This document shows positions 1 to 6,433 of a DNA stretch of 43,419 bases, in pieces. Source of the stretch: UBA4416 sp020846025 (GTDB lineage: Bacteria; Bacteroidota; Bacteroidia; B-17B0; Aurantibacillaceae); NCBI GenBank assembly GCA_963169295.1, contig CAUJDD010000056.1, positions 1 through 43,419 of the forward strand, in the 5' to 3' direction. The notes under the pieces are model-generated. The model was not told the origin of the DNA and ran no database searches. It saw nothing but the letters and a program-made list of their open reading frames with translations. Positions within the stretch are counted from its first letter, which is position 1, and each line of letters starts with the position of its first letter. Made by a program: the position numbers and the translations under genes.

Positions 1-72
1 AAAAGTTATTCTAACGAAGGTCTTGGTCGGCCCTTGCCAAGACCAAAAGACCTGAAGTTGGAAATAACTTTT
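1..72. repeat. Nested hairpin at left edge, possible end of another cassette repeat
   Basis: A perfect 10-bp inverted repeat, AAAAGTTATT (1-10) and AATAACTTTT (63-72), encloses two competing inner stems: GGTCTTGG (19-26) with CCAAGACC (37-44), and AGGTCT (18-23) with AGACCT (48-53). The overall shape resembles the folded repeats found further right in this island, but the sequence is different. It could be another cassette recombination site or a terminator for a gene left of the window. Between 73 and 160 I see only AT-rich sequence without a supported gene. Confidence 0.45.
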
Positions 73-160
73 TAAGCACTAATATTTGAAATCAAAAAAA
101 AATTCTATTTTTGAATGGTCCGAAAAAAAGGGAAGCATACACTATGAGTGGTAACGGTGC

Positions 161-255
161 TGCTTGACACAGTTCCGTTTTGAGAACGAATTTAATGAAA
201 ATTTATTTTCATTGAATAGGGAGTTCGCAAAAACGGAATAAAATTGCGTTAAGCA
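161..255. repeat. Repeat A, copy 1: attC-like long imperfect palindrome
   Basis: The element folds almost end to end. Its ends are TGCTTGAC (161-168) and GTTAAGCA (248-255), complementary except for one G:T. Next come TTCCGTTTT (173-181) with AAAACGGAA (230-238), then GAAC (184-187) with GTTC (223-226), then AATGAAAAT (194-202) with ATTTTCATT (205-213). GTTAAGC fits the integron R' box GTTRRRY; GCTTGAC is one base from RYYYAAC. A second, closely similar copy lies at 3829-3922. Integron attC sites have exactly this architecture, but recombination here is inferred, not shown. The stretch 256-340 between A and B is AT-rich and holds no gene I can support. Confidence 0.65.
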
Positions 256-340
256 AAAGTTATAAGCAGAAAAATTTTTGCTAAAAAGAAAAAAAATAAA
301 ATAAAAACCAAAAATGTTGAGTACTTCAATGAAGTTTTAA

Positions 341-469
341 TTTAAAAAGCAGCTCATCAATTTTTAAAACCCCATAATATATTTTTTTTGAAACAAAGGC
401 TCCCGAAGCTTCATTCAACACAGGATTAAATCGAAGCAGAGCTTCGTTTAATCCCTATATGTTATAGCC
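341..469 (-). repeat. Repeat B, copy 1, directly 3' of the Abi-like gene
   Basis: This block of about 129 bp recurs at 2822-2950 with about eight differences. It contains a strong stem, GGATTAAA (423-430) plus CGAAGC (432-437) pairing with GCTTCG (441-446) plus TTTAATCC (447-454). A single unpaired T sits at 431 and the loop is three bases. The right end is GTTATAGCC. The repeat begins 14 bp beyond the stop codon of the leftward Abi gene, as an integron-type recombination site follows its cassette gene. The bulged base in the stem recalls the extrahelical bases of attC sites. It could also act as a terminator. Confidence 0.7.
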
Positions 470-482
470 AGTGGTTCTTGTT

Positions 483-1163
483 TCATAAATTATCAATTTC
501 ATTGCAGACGGTATTTATGTGGTCTAAACCATAAAGCAAAGCTGCTTCATCAATTTGCATCCATTGAAATAATTGCAAAATTAAATTATAATGTTGTCTT
601 GCATAGGTGGTATCTTTTATGGGTTGTCCTGGTAAAAAGCATATGGGTTCGTGGTGTGCCATACGGTTTCTAATATCATTGAGTTGAGCCAGTTGGTTAA
701 AGATATAAATGTTGTTGTATTGTATAGCAGGTGTCGATGTTGGTTTTGAAGGAAATACCCTTAACAATATTCGTCCAGTGACATTATATTGGTTTTGAGC
801 AAACATAAAACGCCAAAATCCAAAGCCTAATTCTGCAACCAACTTATAATGACTGTAAACATGTAGTTTGTTTATGGCATCATTAATATTATCTCTTGTT
901 AAGCGACATCTTGGCGTATCAAATACTCCACCGATAGCAGCACCATTTCTTAACCAGTCGTTACCTAATGAGGGTGAAACAGTAGCATCAATAGCATTTC
1001 TTAGTGCTACTTCAAAGCAACTGATTACAGTAAACAGCTCTTGAGTGAGTTGTAAATTCTTTCTATAAAGCGTCATTGCCTTACGAGTATTGCCACCGCA
1101 AGCTAATAAATAGCGGTTCATTCGGGCATTGGTCATTACACTGGCAAAGTCGCTATATCTCAT
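483..1163 (-). CDS. Abi-like HEPN-domain protein (Abi_2/AbiD/AbiF type)
   Basis: The 226-residue protein resembles the Abi_2 abortive-infection family, whose members are thought to be HEPN ribonucleases that stop phage growth by cutting RNA. The key evidence is RNRMAH at residues 165-170, a canonical HEPN Rx4H motif, preceded by the family-typical helix with LRNAID at 54-59. There is no signal peptide or membrane segment, so it is cytoplasmic. It lies alone between repeat B on its 3' side and the GGCTATAAC element (1455-1463) on its 5' side, like a single-gene cassette. I find no convincing promoter of its own on the minus strand; the clear consensus promoter just upstream points the other way. 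The family call is good; the antiphage role is inferred from the family and the setting. Confidence 0.8.
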   Translation of the reverse strand: MRYSDFASVMTNARMNRYLLACGGNTRKAMTLYRKNLQLTQELFTVISCFEVALRNAIDATVSPSLGNDWLRNGAAIGGVFDTPRCRLTRDNINDAINKLHVYSHYKLVAELGFGFWRFMFAQNQYNVTGRILLRVFPSKPTSTPAIQYNNIYIFNQLAQLNDIRNRMAHHEPICFLPGQPIKDTTYARQHYNLILQLFQWMQIDEAALLYGLDHINTVCNEIDNL

Positions 1164-1179
1164 TATTTTTTTGAATTTG

Positions 1180-1210
1180 TTTGCATTTTCAAAATTTTAC
1201 TCTATCTTTG
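1180..1210 (+). promoter_or_regulatory. Perfect Bacteroidota-type promoter facing right
   Basis: TTTG at 1180-1183, a 19-base spacer, then TATCTTTG at 1203-1210 match the Bacteroidota primary-sigma consensus TTTG-N19-21-TAnnTTTG exactly. It fires away from the Abi gene and toward the 3' end of the recombinase. No coding sequence lies downstream on this strand, so the expected product is a short non-coding RNA. Confidence 0.65.
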
Positions 1211-1215
1211 TGTCA

Positions 1216-1267
1216 TCTTATTCCCATTAGTCCCTGAAGCAATTCAAACTAGTGGGTTTCGTTTTTT
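1216..1267 (+). ncRNA. Candidate small RNA ending in an intrinsic terminator
   Basis: Starting 5-6 bases after the -7 box, the transcript would be about 50 nt. It holds one stem, CCCATTAGT (1223-1231) with ACTAGTGGG (1248-1256), closed by a 16-base loop and followed by TTTCGTTTTTT (1257-1267). Promoter, hairpin and T-run together look like a complete small transcription unit. The promoter and terminator pattern is seen directly; expression and function are unknown. The rest of this gene-free stretch (1268-1454) shows nothing I can interpret. Confidence 0.45.
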
Positions 1268-1454
1268 ATAATCTTACCATTTTAAAGCAATTCATTTCCA
1301 CGTTTTTCACAAAGGGCTTCAAAATATTGGGAAATCCAATGTCCCATTTTAATATTATTTGTATATATTGGTTACGTGTCAAAATAGTTTATTTCTGTAT
1401 TAATGTTTAAATTCTCAATCTGTTCTTTGTCGTTGGAACGATGGTCCTACCATT

Positions 1455-1522
1455 GGCTATAACTTGTTTATACCCGATATAAGCTTTCGGTATCGTAGCC
1501 ATTTTGGGTAGATAACCGAAGG
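1455..1522. repeat. GGCTATAAC element and hairpin between Abi and recombinase cassettes
   Basis: GGCTATAAC at 1455-1463 is the exact reverse complement of GTTATAGCC at 461-469, so the two bracket the Abi segment as 9-bp inverted repeats. Beside it are alternative stems: CGATA (1475-1479) with TATCG (1491-1495), and TTTCGGTATC (1485-1494) with GATAACCGAAG (1511-1521). Read on the minus strand, the recombinase gene is followed by this hairpin, which ends in GTTATAGCC, and then by the Abi segment. That is the order expected for a recombination site at the end of one cassette and the start of the next. Confidence 0.5.
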
Positions 1523-1552
1523 TTTTTGTCTTTTTTCAAATTTATCATTTTT

Positions 1553-2586
1553 TTATAATGTATCAAAGGGTGATACTATATTTTGTATCTCCTTTCTGCT
1601 TACATGGGTATAAATTTTTGTTGTTTTGCTGCTATTGTGTCCCAATAATTCTTGTATGTATCTTAAATCCGTTCCGCTTTCTAATAAATGCGTTGCAAAG
1701 CTGTGTCTCAACCAATGTAGCGATACGGGTTTTTTTATGTTGGCTTTTTGTAAAGCTTGTTTTAATACTCGTTGAAGACCTTCAGCACTATATTGTTCGA
1801 CTTTATGTTGTCCTTCAAATAGCCAGTTTTCTGGTCTGTAAGCTTTGTTATAATCTCGCAATAATTCAATAATCTTTTTTGAAATAGGAATAATTCTATC
1901 TTTTTTTCCTTTGGCTTGTTTGATAAGTAGAATACCACGTTTACTGTCAATGTCGTTTGGTTTTAAATTTAAAAGTTCGCTTCTTCTTAATCCACAAGCA
2001 TAAATTAAACTAAGCATTGTTCTGTGTTTCATATTTCCGTGTGCTTCTAAAATAGTTTTGACTTCTTGTTTGCTCAGAACGTTAGGTAATATTTTTGATT
2101 TTTTGGGACGGTGAATTAGTTCAATGTTTAATTTTTTGTTTTTGATAATTTGAAAGAATAGTTTTATGGCGTTTACCATTTGGTTTTGATAGGATGCCGA
2201 AAGTTTATTTTTTAAAATATACTCGTTGTTAAAAATAATAATATCTTCATTTTCTATTTCATTCAAAGGTTTTTCGGGAAAAAAATAGAGAAAAACTCTA
2301 ATGGCATCGATGTAGGTTTTGATGCTATTTTCGCTGTATCGTTTACTTCTTAGCCAATTTATAAATTTTTCTATTTGCTGTTGTGCTTCTACAGATAATC
2401 GTTTTTCTGGAGGTAATTTGAATTTTTGGCGATATGTTTTTGTATCGGGTAAGTGCCAAGTTTGGAGTGTTGCACTCCATTTTACACCGTCTAATTTTTT
2501 GAAACGAGTAATTAGTTCTGTTTTTTTTCAAACGAAACTGCAATACGTTTTTGCCCTTTGTGTGTTATAAGTTTGGCTTTATACAT
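1553..2586 (-). pseudogene. Tyrosine recombinase (XerC/D-like, IntI-related), split by a -1 frameshift
   Basis: The catalytic part (1553-2266, 237 residues from its first Met) carries the full tyrosine-recombinase set: Arg94 in GLRRSEL, Lys in AKGKKDR (117-124), HxxR at 184-187 within HWLRHSFATHLL, His210 in LLGH, and nucleophile Tyr219 in IYTH. The C-terminus ending SPFDTL recalls integron integrases, but the IntI-specific insertion between the Lys and HxxR motifs is absent. Reading on upstream in the same frame back to about 2521 gives a SAM-like N-terminal domain. The true start appears to be ATG at 2586, one frame away. The two frames meet in eight As (2528-2521), where a 24-codon opening frame stops. 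Restored, the protein would have about 345 residues. This may be a mutation, a sequencing error in a homopolymer, phase variation or programmed slippage. It probably moves the neighbouring cassettes if active. Confidence 0.8.
2521..2528 (-). other. A8 tract at the recombinase frameshift, -1 slippery heptamer
   Basis: On the minus strand the zero frame reads GAA AAA AAA CAG AAC TAA, which contains A-AAA-AAA, a classic -1 slippery heptamer. A -1 slip enters the long recombinase frame directly. A perfect 7-bp hairpin, TGGAGTG with CACTCCA and a 3-base loop, lies at 2463-2479, but about 41 bases downstream, farther than usual stimulators. Adding a ninth A by replication slippage would also restore the gene. 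Confidence 0.6.
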
Positions 2587-2611
2587 ATTTTTCTCTAATG
2601 TTTCTGAGTTA

Positions 2612-2638
2612 CAAAAATAGCAAATATTTTTTTGCTAT
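2612..2638 (-). promoter_or_regulatory. Recombinase promoter -7 box overlapped by an inverted repeat
   Basis: TATTTTTG (2619-2612, minus strand) fits the -7 consensus TAnnTTTG and lies 25 bases before the ATG at 2586. No good -33 TTTG is visible. A perfect 8-bp inverted repeat, ATAGCAAA (2617-2624) and TTTGCTAT (2631-2638), overlaps the box. It could be an operator or a recombinase binding site controlling its own expression. Confidence 0.5.
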
Positions 2639-2661
2639 TGAATTGCGTGAGGGATTGAAGT

Positions 2662-2760
2662 GGAAAGCCCACAGCGAGGAACGAGCGAGGACTTGTAACG
2701 GAAAGCCCGACATCGGTTGTATTCCTATTGTGAGGAAAGAGTAATCTTATAATGCAACCG
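2662..2760. repeat. Direct-repeat and hairpin block upstream of the recombinase
   Basis: GGAAAGCCC occurs at 2662-2670 and 2700-2708, and AGCGAGGA at 2673-2680 and 2684-2691. Next to them is a stem of CGGTTGTAT (2714-2722) with ATGCAACCG (2752-2760), nine pairs including one G:T, around a 29-base loop. The block is less AT-rich than its surroundings and lies between the recombinase promoter and repeat B copy 2. It holds no gene. It could be a primary attachment site for the array or another folded repeat. The flanking 2761-2821 shows no other structure. Confidence 0.4.
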
Positions 2761-2821
2761 GTGGCACGCCCAAATAAAATAAAATTATTTTCTCCATTTT
2801 AAACGTAAGCTATTATATTAG

Positions 2822-2950
2822 TTTAAAAAGCAGGTCATCAATTTTTAAAATCCCATAATTTATTTTTTTTGAAACAGAGGTTCCCGAAGCTTCATTCAAC
2901 ACAGGATTAAATCGAAGCAAAGCTTCGTTTAATCTCTATATGTTATAGGC
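2822..2950 (-). repeat. Repeat B, copy 2, directly 3' of the PIN toxin gene
   Basis: This is the second copy of the 129-bp block at 341-469, same orientation, about 94% identical by eye. The stem GGATTAAA-T-CGAAGC (2904-2918) with GCTTCG-TTTAATC (2922-2934) is kept, including the single bulged T. The right end reads GTTATAGGC and stops five bases before the toxin stop codon. Finding the same block immediately 3' of two unrelated defence-type genes is the strongest reason to read the island as a cassette array. Confidence 0.7.
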
Positions 2951-2955
2951 TGGCG

Positions 2956-3369
2956 TTAATCAATTGCTTTAAGGTATTGTTGAGCAGTCAGAATTGTGAT
3001 TTCTGCTTTTTTAAAGTCTTTAAGATTTCTTGTTAGCAAAGTCGTGATGCTATTTTCAATTGCAGTATTATATTGAATAGCGTCTTCAAAGTCATGAAAG
3101 TCCGAAGCTAATGCAAGCTCAATAATTTTGTCATTAACTGATAGGACATTGACAAGAGCCTTAAATTTTAATAGCATTTTTCGAGCTTGCCCTGCCAGAA
3201 GTTGTTTTGATAAAATATAATTTACATTTGCAAAAGTCAGCGAGGACACGTAAACCTTGATCAAATTTTCGTCGGCAAGTGAAAATAGATCAGCCGCATA
3301 TTTGTAATGTGGTTGTCTAGCGCTTAATAGATCTAAAACAATGTCCGTGTCAACAAATACTTTTTCCAC
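2956..3369 (-). CDS. PIN-domain toxin (VapC-like)
   Basis: This 137-residue protein has the PIN-domain layout of a type II toxin ribonuclease. VDTDIVLDLL at residues 6-15 carries the first metal-binding Asp (D7), FEDAIQY at 94-100 gives D96, and TRNLKDF at 113-119 gives D118. The usual Glu in the second motif is not obvious (region SSLTFANVNYIL, 42-53), as in some Bacteroidota PIN families. The start is GTG at 3369, directly abutting the TAA of the upstream antitoxin gene, so translation is probably coupled. PIN toxins cut RNA when the antitoxin is lost, which could stabilise the cassette array. The RNA target cannot be predicted. Confidence 0.85.
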   Translation of the reverse strand: MEKVFVDTDIVLDLLSARQPHYKYAADLFSLADENLIKVYVSSLTFANVNYILSKQLLAGQARKMLLKFKALVNVLSVNDKIIELALASDFHDFEDAIQYNTAIENSITTLLTRNLKDFKKAEITILTAQQYLKAID

Positions 3370-3615
3370 TTATTTGTATTTATTAGTGAGATAGTCGGTG
3401 TAATCTTTTTTGTCGTTATAGTCTTTTGGAAGGCTAATAACACCTGAAAGGCTTTTTACAAGAGGAGTAATAGTTTTATTGCTCTTTTTGTCATTTGTTA
3501 ATTTTTGCAAATAATTTTCAATCAAGTCTGAAAGACTGGTCTTTTTTGATTTTGCATATTCCTTAGCTTTTTCGATAACGTCTTTGTTAAGCTTTAAAGT
3601 CAATTTTGTGTCCAT
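3370..3615 (-). CDS. Ribbon-helix-helix-type antitoxin (DUF6364-like)
   Basis: The protein starts MDTKLTLKLNKDVIEKAKEY, a short beta strand followed by helices, as in ribbon-helix-helix antitoxins of the DUF6364 type, and ends in a charged tail likely to bind the PIN toxin. An in-frame Met codon exists at 3633, but it lies inside the -7 promoter box (3631-3638). The start is therefore set at ATG 3615, giving 81 residues. The gene is followed without a gap by the toxin gene. Such antitoxins normally repress their own operon through the N-terminal strand, and repeated ATACG-type half-sites cover the promoter here. The family call is moderately sure; pairing with the adjacent PIN toxin is well supported by order and spacing. 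Confidence 0.8.
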   Translation of the reverse strand: MDTKLTLKLNKDVIEKAKEYAKSKKTSLSDLIENYLQKLTNDKKSNKTITPLVKSLSGVISLPKDYNDKKDYTDYLTNKYK

Positions 3616-3616
3616 G

Positions 3617-3662
3617 ATTAAATATACGTACAAATATACGAAAAAGATACGTCCATTACAAA
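3617..3662 (-). promoter_or_regulatory. Toxin-antitoxin promoter with repeated operator-like half-sites
   Basis: On the minus strand, TTTG (3662-3659), a 20-base spacer and TATATTTG (3638-3631) match the Bacteroidota consensus. The predicted transcript begins near 3624-3626, about ten bases before the ATG at 3615. ATACGT or ATACG half-sites recur three times across 3621-3650, a likely antitoxin operator. Upstream, 3663-3828 is gene-free and shows nothing else I can interpret. Confidence 0.65.
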
Positions 3663-3828
3663 TTTATTTTGTCAAGTGTCTTTCGTCACGCTTACTAATA
3701 ACGGCAGCTTCTGAAAACTCAACATTATCAACACAAGCTTTTAGTTAATAATGAAACAAAAACACAAATTAAAAATAATAAATAACCAAAGGTGATCATC
3801 TAAGCGAAGTAAAAGCTCCATTCAGAGC

Positions 3829-3922
3829 TGCTTGACGTAGTTCCGTTTTGATTACGAATTTAATGAAAATTTATTTTTAGTAAATAGGATTTCGGAAAAA
3901 TGGAATAATATTGCGTTAAGCT
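3829..3922. repeat. Repeat A, copy 2: attC-like palindrome at the recQ boundary
   Basis: Its ends are TGCTTGAC (3829-3836) and GTTAAGCT (3915-3922), and TTCCGTTTT (3841-3849) pairs with AAAATGGAA (3897-3905). It matches copy 1 at 161-255 closely along its whole length, with most differences in the central hairpin. It stops 18 bp short of the recQ stop codon, so it marks the junction between the island and core chromosome. It may also serve as the recQ terminator. Confidence 0.65.
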
Positions 3923-3940
3923 AGAGAAGTGCGAACTAGC

Positions 3941-6148
3941 TTAATTACCAAACTCACTAATAAATTTGATACGCATTAATCGCACCTCTTCTTCACTATA
4001 TTCATCTTCGCCAAGCTCGTTTAATACAGCTTTTAAGTCATCTGTTTCTGTTTCACGAAGGCATTCTAAAATATCTTCTCGTTTGTCTTCGTCAATTACT
4101 TGGTCTATATAATAGTTGATGTTTATTTTAGTACCAGAAGACACAATACTTTCAAGTTCAGTTAATAAATCATCCATTTTTATGTTTTTGTTTTTTGCCA
4201 TATCTTCCAAACTCACTTTTCTATCGGTGTTTTGAATGATAAACACTTTTAAACCTGATTTATTAACTACCGATTTGATAACCATATCACTCGGGCGTTC
4301 AATCTCATTGTCTTCTACATGTTTTTTAATAAGTGCCAAGAAAGGTTTGCCATATTTTGCTGCCTTACCAGCTCCCACGCCTGTAATTTTGGCTAACTCA
4401 TCCATGGTAATAGGATAATTAGTAGCCATCTCTTCAAGCGATGTTTCTTGAAAAATAACATAAGGTGGCAAGTTGTTTTGTTTGGCTGTTTTTTTGGTTA
4501 AGTCCTTTAGCATACCATATAATACTTCATCAGCACTATGTGCGCCTTTTCCTGCTACAATTACATCGTCGCTATCTTCATCAGCACTACTAAAGTCATT
4601 ATCTCTTGTAAATTTAATACTAACCGGTTTTTTCAAAAACTCTTTTCCTTTATCGGTTATCTTTACTATACCATAAGATTCAATGTCTTTTGACATAAAG
4701 CCATTAACTAAGGCTTGTCGCATAACAGCATTCCAAAATTTATCATCCTTATCATGATCTACACCCTCACCCCAAGTTTTAAGTTCGTTATGTTTATATG
4801 ATTTACCAGTAGCGGTAAGTGTACCCATTAATAGATTGATGATGTCTTTTACCTTATGTTTTTCTTTACTTTCTTTAACAGCTTTAAGCGCTAATAGTAA
4901 ATCATCTTGTGCCTCAAATCGTTGTTTAGGATGACGGCAATTATCGCACATTTCACCACATTTTGATTCATTAAAAGTTTCTCCAAAATAATGTAAGATA
5001 AATTTACGGCGACAAGATGATGTTTCGGCAAACGAAGCAGTTTCTGAAAGCATTTGTTTACCAATTTCTTGCTCGTTCACAGGTTTGTCTTTCATAAATT
5101 TTTCTAGCTTAATGATATCATCATAGCTATAAAATGTAATACAATTACCTTCTCCACCATCACGTCCTGCACGTCCTGTTTCTTGATAGTAACCCTCTAA
5201 CGATTTTGGAATATCATGATGAATAACGTAACGTACATCTGGCTTGTCAATTCCCATACCAAATGCAATAGTGGCTACTATTACATCAATCTCTTCCATT
5301 AAAAATCCATCTTGAGTTTTAGCACGTTCTTTTGCATCTAATCCTGCATGGTAAGCGGCTGCTTTTATTCCGTTTACTTTTAATGCTTGCGCTACTTCTT
5401 CTACTTTTTTACGACTTAAACAATAAACTATTCCCGATTTTCCGGGGTTTTGTTTAGCATATTTAATAATTTCCTTAACAACATCTTTTTTTGCCCTAAC
5501 CTCGTAGTATAAATTTTCACGGTTAAAAGAAGATTTAAAAACATTTGCCTCCATCATCCCTAAGTTCTTTTGAATATCCTGCTGAACTTTAGGCGTTGCA
5601 GTTGCTGTTAAAGCCATTACAGGCACTGAGCCTAATTTATCAATAATAGGACGCAAACGGCGATATTCTGGACGAAAATCATGCCCCCACTCCGAAATAC
5701 AATGTGCTTCGTCAATGGCAAAAAACGAAATTGGAAATTCTGAAAAGAACTCAATATTATCTTCTTTATTTAAAGTTTCGGGTGCTACATATAATAATTT
5801 GGTTTTACCAGATAAAACATCATTCTTAACTGTAGTTATTTCTGATTTATTTAACGAAGAATTTAAAAAATGAGCGATACCCAATTCGTTACTAAAACCA
5901 CGAATTGCATCTACCTGATTCTTCATTAAGGCTATAAGTGGAGAAACAATGATGGCTGTTCCTTCGCTCATTATGGCAGGTAATTGATAGCATAATGATT
6001 TACCTCCTCCAGTAGGCATAATCACAAATGTGTCCTGTTTATTTAGAATACTATTTATAATTGCTTCTTGGTTTCCTTTAAATCCATCAAATCCAAAAAA
6101 CTCTTTTAATGTTTCTTGTAAATTGTGTGTTTCAACTTCTGTAATCAT
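3941..6148 (-). CDS. recQ: ATP-dependent DNA helicase RecQ
   Basis: This 735-residue protein is a 3'-5' superfamily 2 helicase acting in recombination repair and stalled-fork processing. Walker A TGGGKS is at residues 46-51, the DEAH box at 146-149 in DEAHCISEWGHDFRP, and motif VI QETGRAGRD at 322-330. The RecQ zinc-binding cysteines are C379, C397, C401 and C404. A winged-helix RQC region follows, then an HRDC domain around 540-615 (PITMDELAKITGVG). The tail beyond HRDC, about 120 residues, is longer than in E. coli RecQ (about 610 residues) but usual for Bacteroidota. It is transcribed alone; a consensus promoter lies upstream. It is the first core gene right of the island, and repeat A copy 2 lies just past its stop. 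Confidence 0.96.
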   Translation of the reverse strand: MITEVETHNLQETLKEFFGFDGFKGNQEAIINSILNKQDTFVIMPTGGGKSLCYQLPAIMSEGTAIIVSPLIALMKNQVDAIRGFSNELGIAHFLNSSLNKSEITTVKNDVLSGKTKLLYVAPETLNKEDNIEFFSEFPISFFAIDEAHCISEWGHDFRPEYRRLRPIIDKLGSVPVMALTATATPKVQQDIQKNLGMMEANVFKSSFNRENLYYEVRAKKDVVKEIIKYAKQNPGKSGIVYCLSRKKVEEVAQALKVNGIKAAAYHAGLDAKERAKTQDGFLMEEIDVIVATIAFGMGIDKPDVRYVIHHDIPKSLEGYYQETGRAGRDGGEGNCITFYSYDDIIKLEKFMKDKPVNEQEIGKQMLSETASFAETSSCRRKFILHYFGETFNESKCGEMCDNCRHPKQRFEAQDDLLLALKAVKESKEKHKVKDIINLLMGTLTATGKSYKHNELKTWGEGVDHDKDDKFWNAVMRQALVNGFMSKDIESYGIVKITDKGKEFLKKPVSIKFTRDNDFSSADEDSDDVIVAGKGAHSADEVLYGMLKDLTKKTAKQNNLPPYVIFQETSLEEMATNYPITMDELAKITGVGAGKAAKYGKPFLALIKKHVEDNEIERPSDMVIKSVVNKSGLKVFIIQNTDRKVSLEDMAKNKNIKMDDLLTELESIVSSGTKININYYIDQVIDEDKREDILECLRETETDDLKAVLNELGEDEYSEEEVRLMRIKFISEFGN

Positions 6149-6206
6149 GGTTTTATTGATTAAAATATATGTTTGAGTGAGTGAACGAAATTTAAAATTG
6201 CTACTA

Positions 6207-6239
6207 TAAAGATATAACTAAATTTTTGAATAAAACAAA
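6207..6239 (-). promoter_or_regulatory. recQ promoter
   Basis: On the minus strand, TTTG (6239-6236), a 21-base spacer and TATCTTTA (6214-6207) match the Bacteroidota consensus with one mismatch in the last base. The recQ ATG at 6148 would have a leader of about 50-55 bases. Confidence 0.55.
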
Positions 6240-6405
6240 ATTATTTGACGATTAAATAGCGTTTTCAGACAAATTAACAGAATAATGCGATGAATCGATA
6301 AAATGTTAAAAGAGTATTTTCTCCTTTTTTAGACTATAATGACACTTATTACTCAATAATAAATTATTTTCTAAGACAACATTAGCTAACTAAAGGGTTA
6401 TTATT

Positions 6406-6433
6406 TTAAAACACATTTTCTTTTGTGTTTTAA
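6406..6433 (-). terminator. Hairpin just past the small membrane-protein gene
   Basis: TTAAAACAC (6406-6414) and GTGTTTTAA (6425-6433) form a 9-bp stem with a 10-base loop that abuts the stop codon of the leftward gene at 6434. It probably ends transcription of the permease pair. The T-run on the minus strand is short, so efficiency is uncertain. Confidence 0.5.

Noticed and set aside
483..1163. HEPN protein as a CRISPR effector
   Set aside because: Only one HEPN motif, 226 residues, and no repeat-spacer array in the window; the Abi_2 family explains it.
1558..1872. Open frame of 104 residues on the plus strand
   Set aside because: It lies opposite the recombinase gene, has the composition of an antisense frame (rich in Cys, Phe, Leu, Val) and no recognisable domain.
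2463..2521. Hairpin as a proven stimulator of programmed frameshifting
   Set aside because: The 7-bp hairpin is about 41 bases from the slippery site, whereas stimulators usually lie 5-10 bases away; kept only as a possibility.
1553..2586. Calling the recombinase a true integron integrase (IntI)
   Set aside because: The C-terminal SPFDTL and catalytic motifs are similar, but the IntI-specific insertion between the Lys and HxxR motifs is missing, so a XerC/D-like relative is safer.
341..2950. Repeats B as terminal repeats of an insertion sequence or composite transposon
   Set aside because: No transposase is encoded between them, they are long and internally folded rather than simple terminal repeats, and no target duplication is visible.
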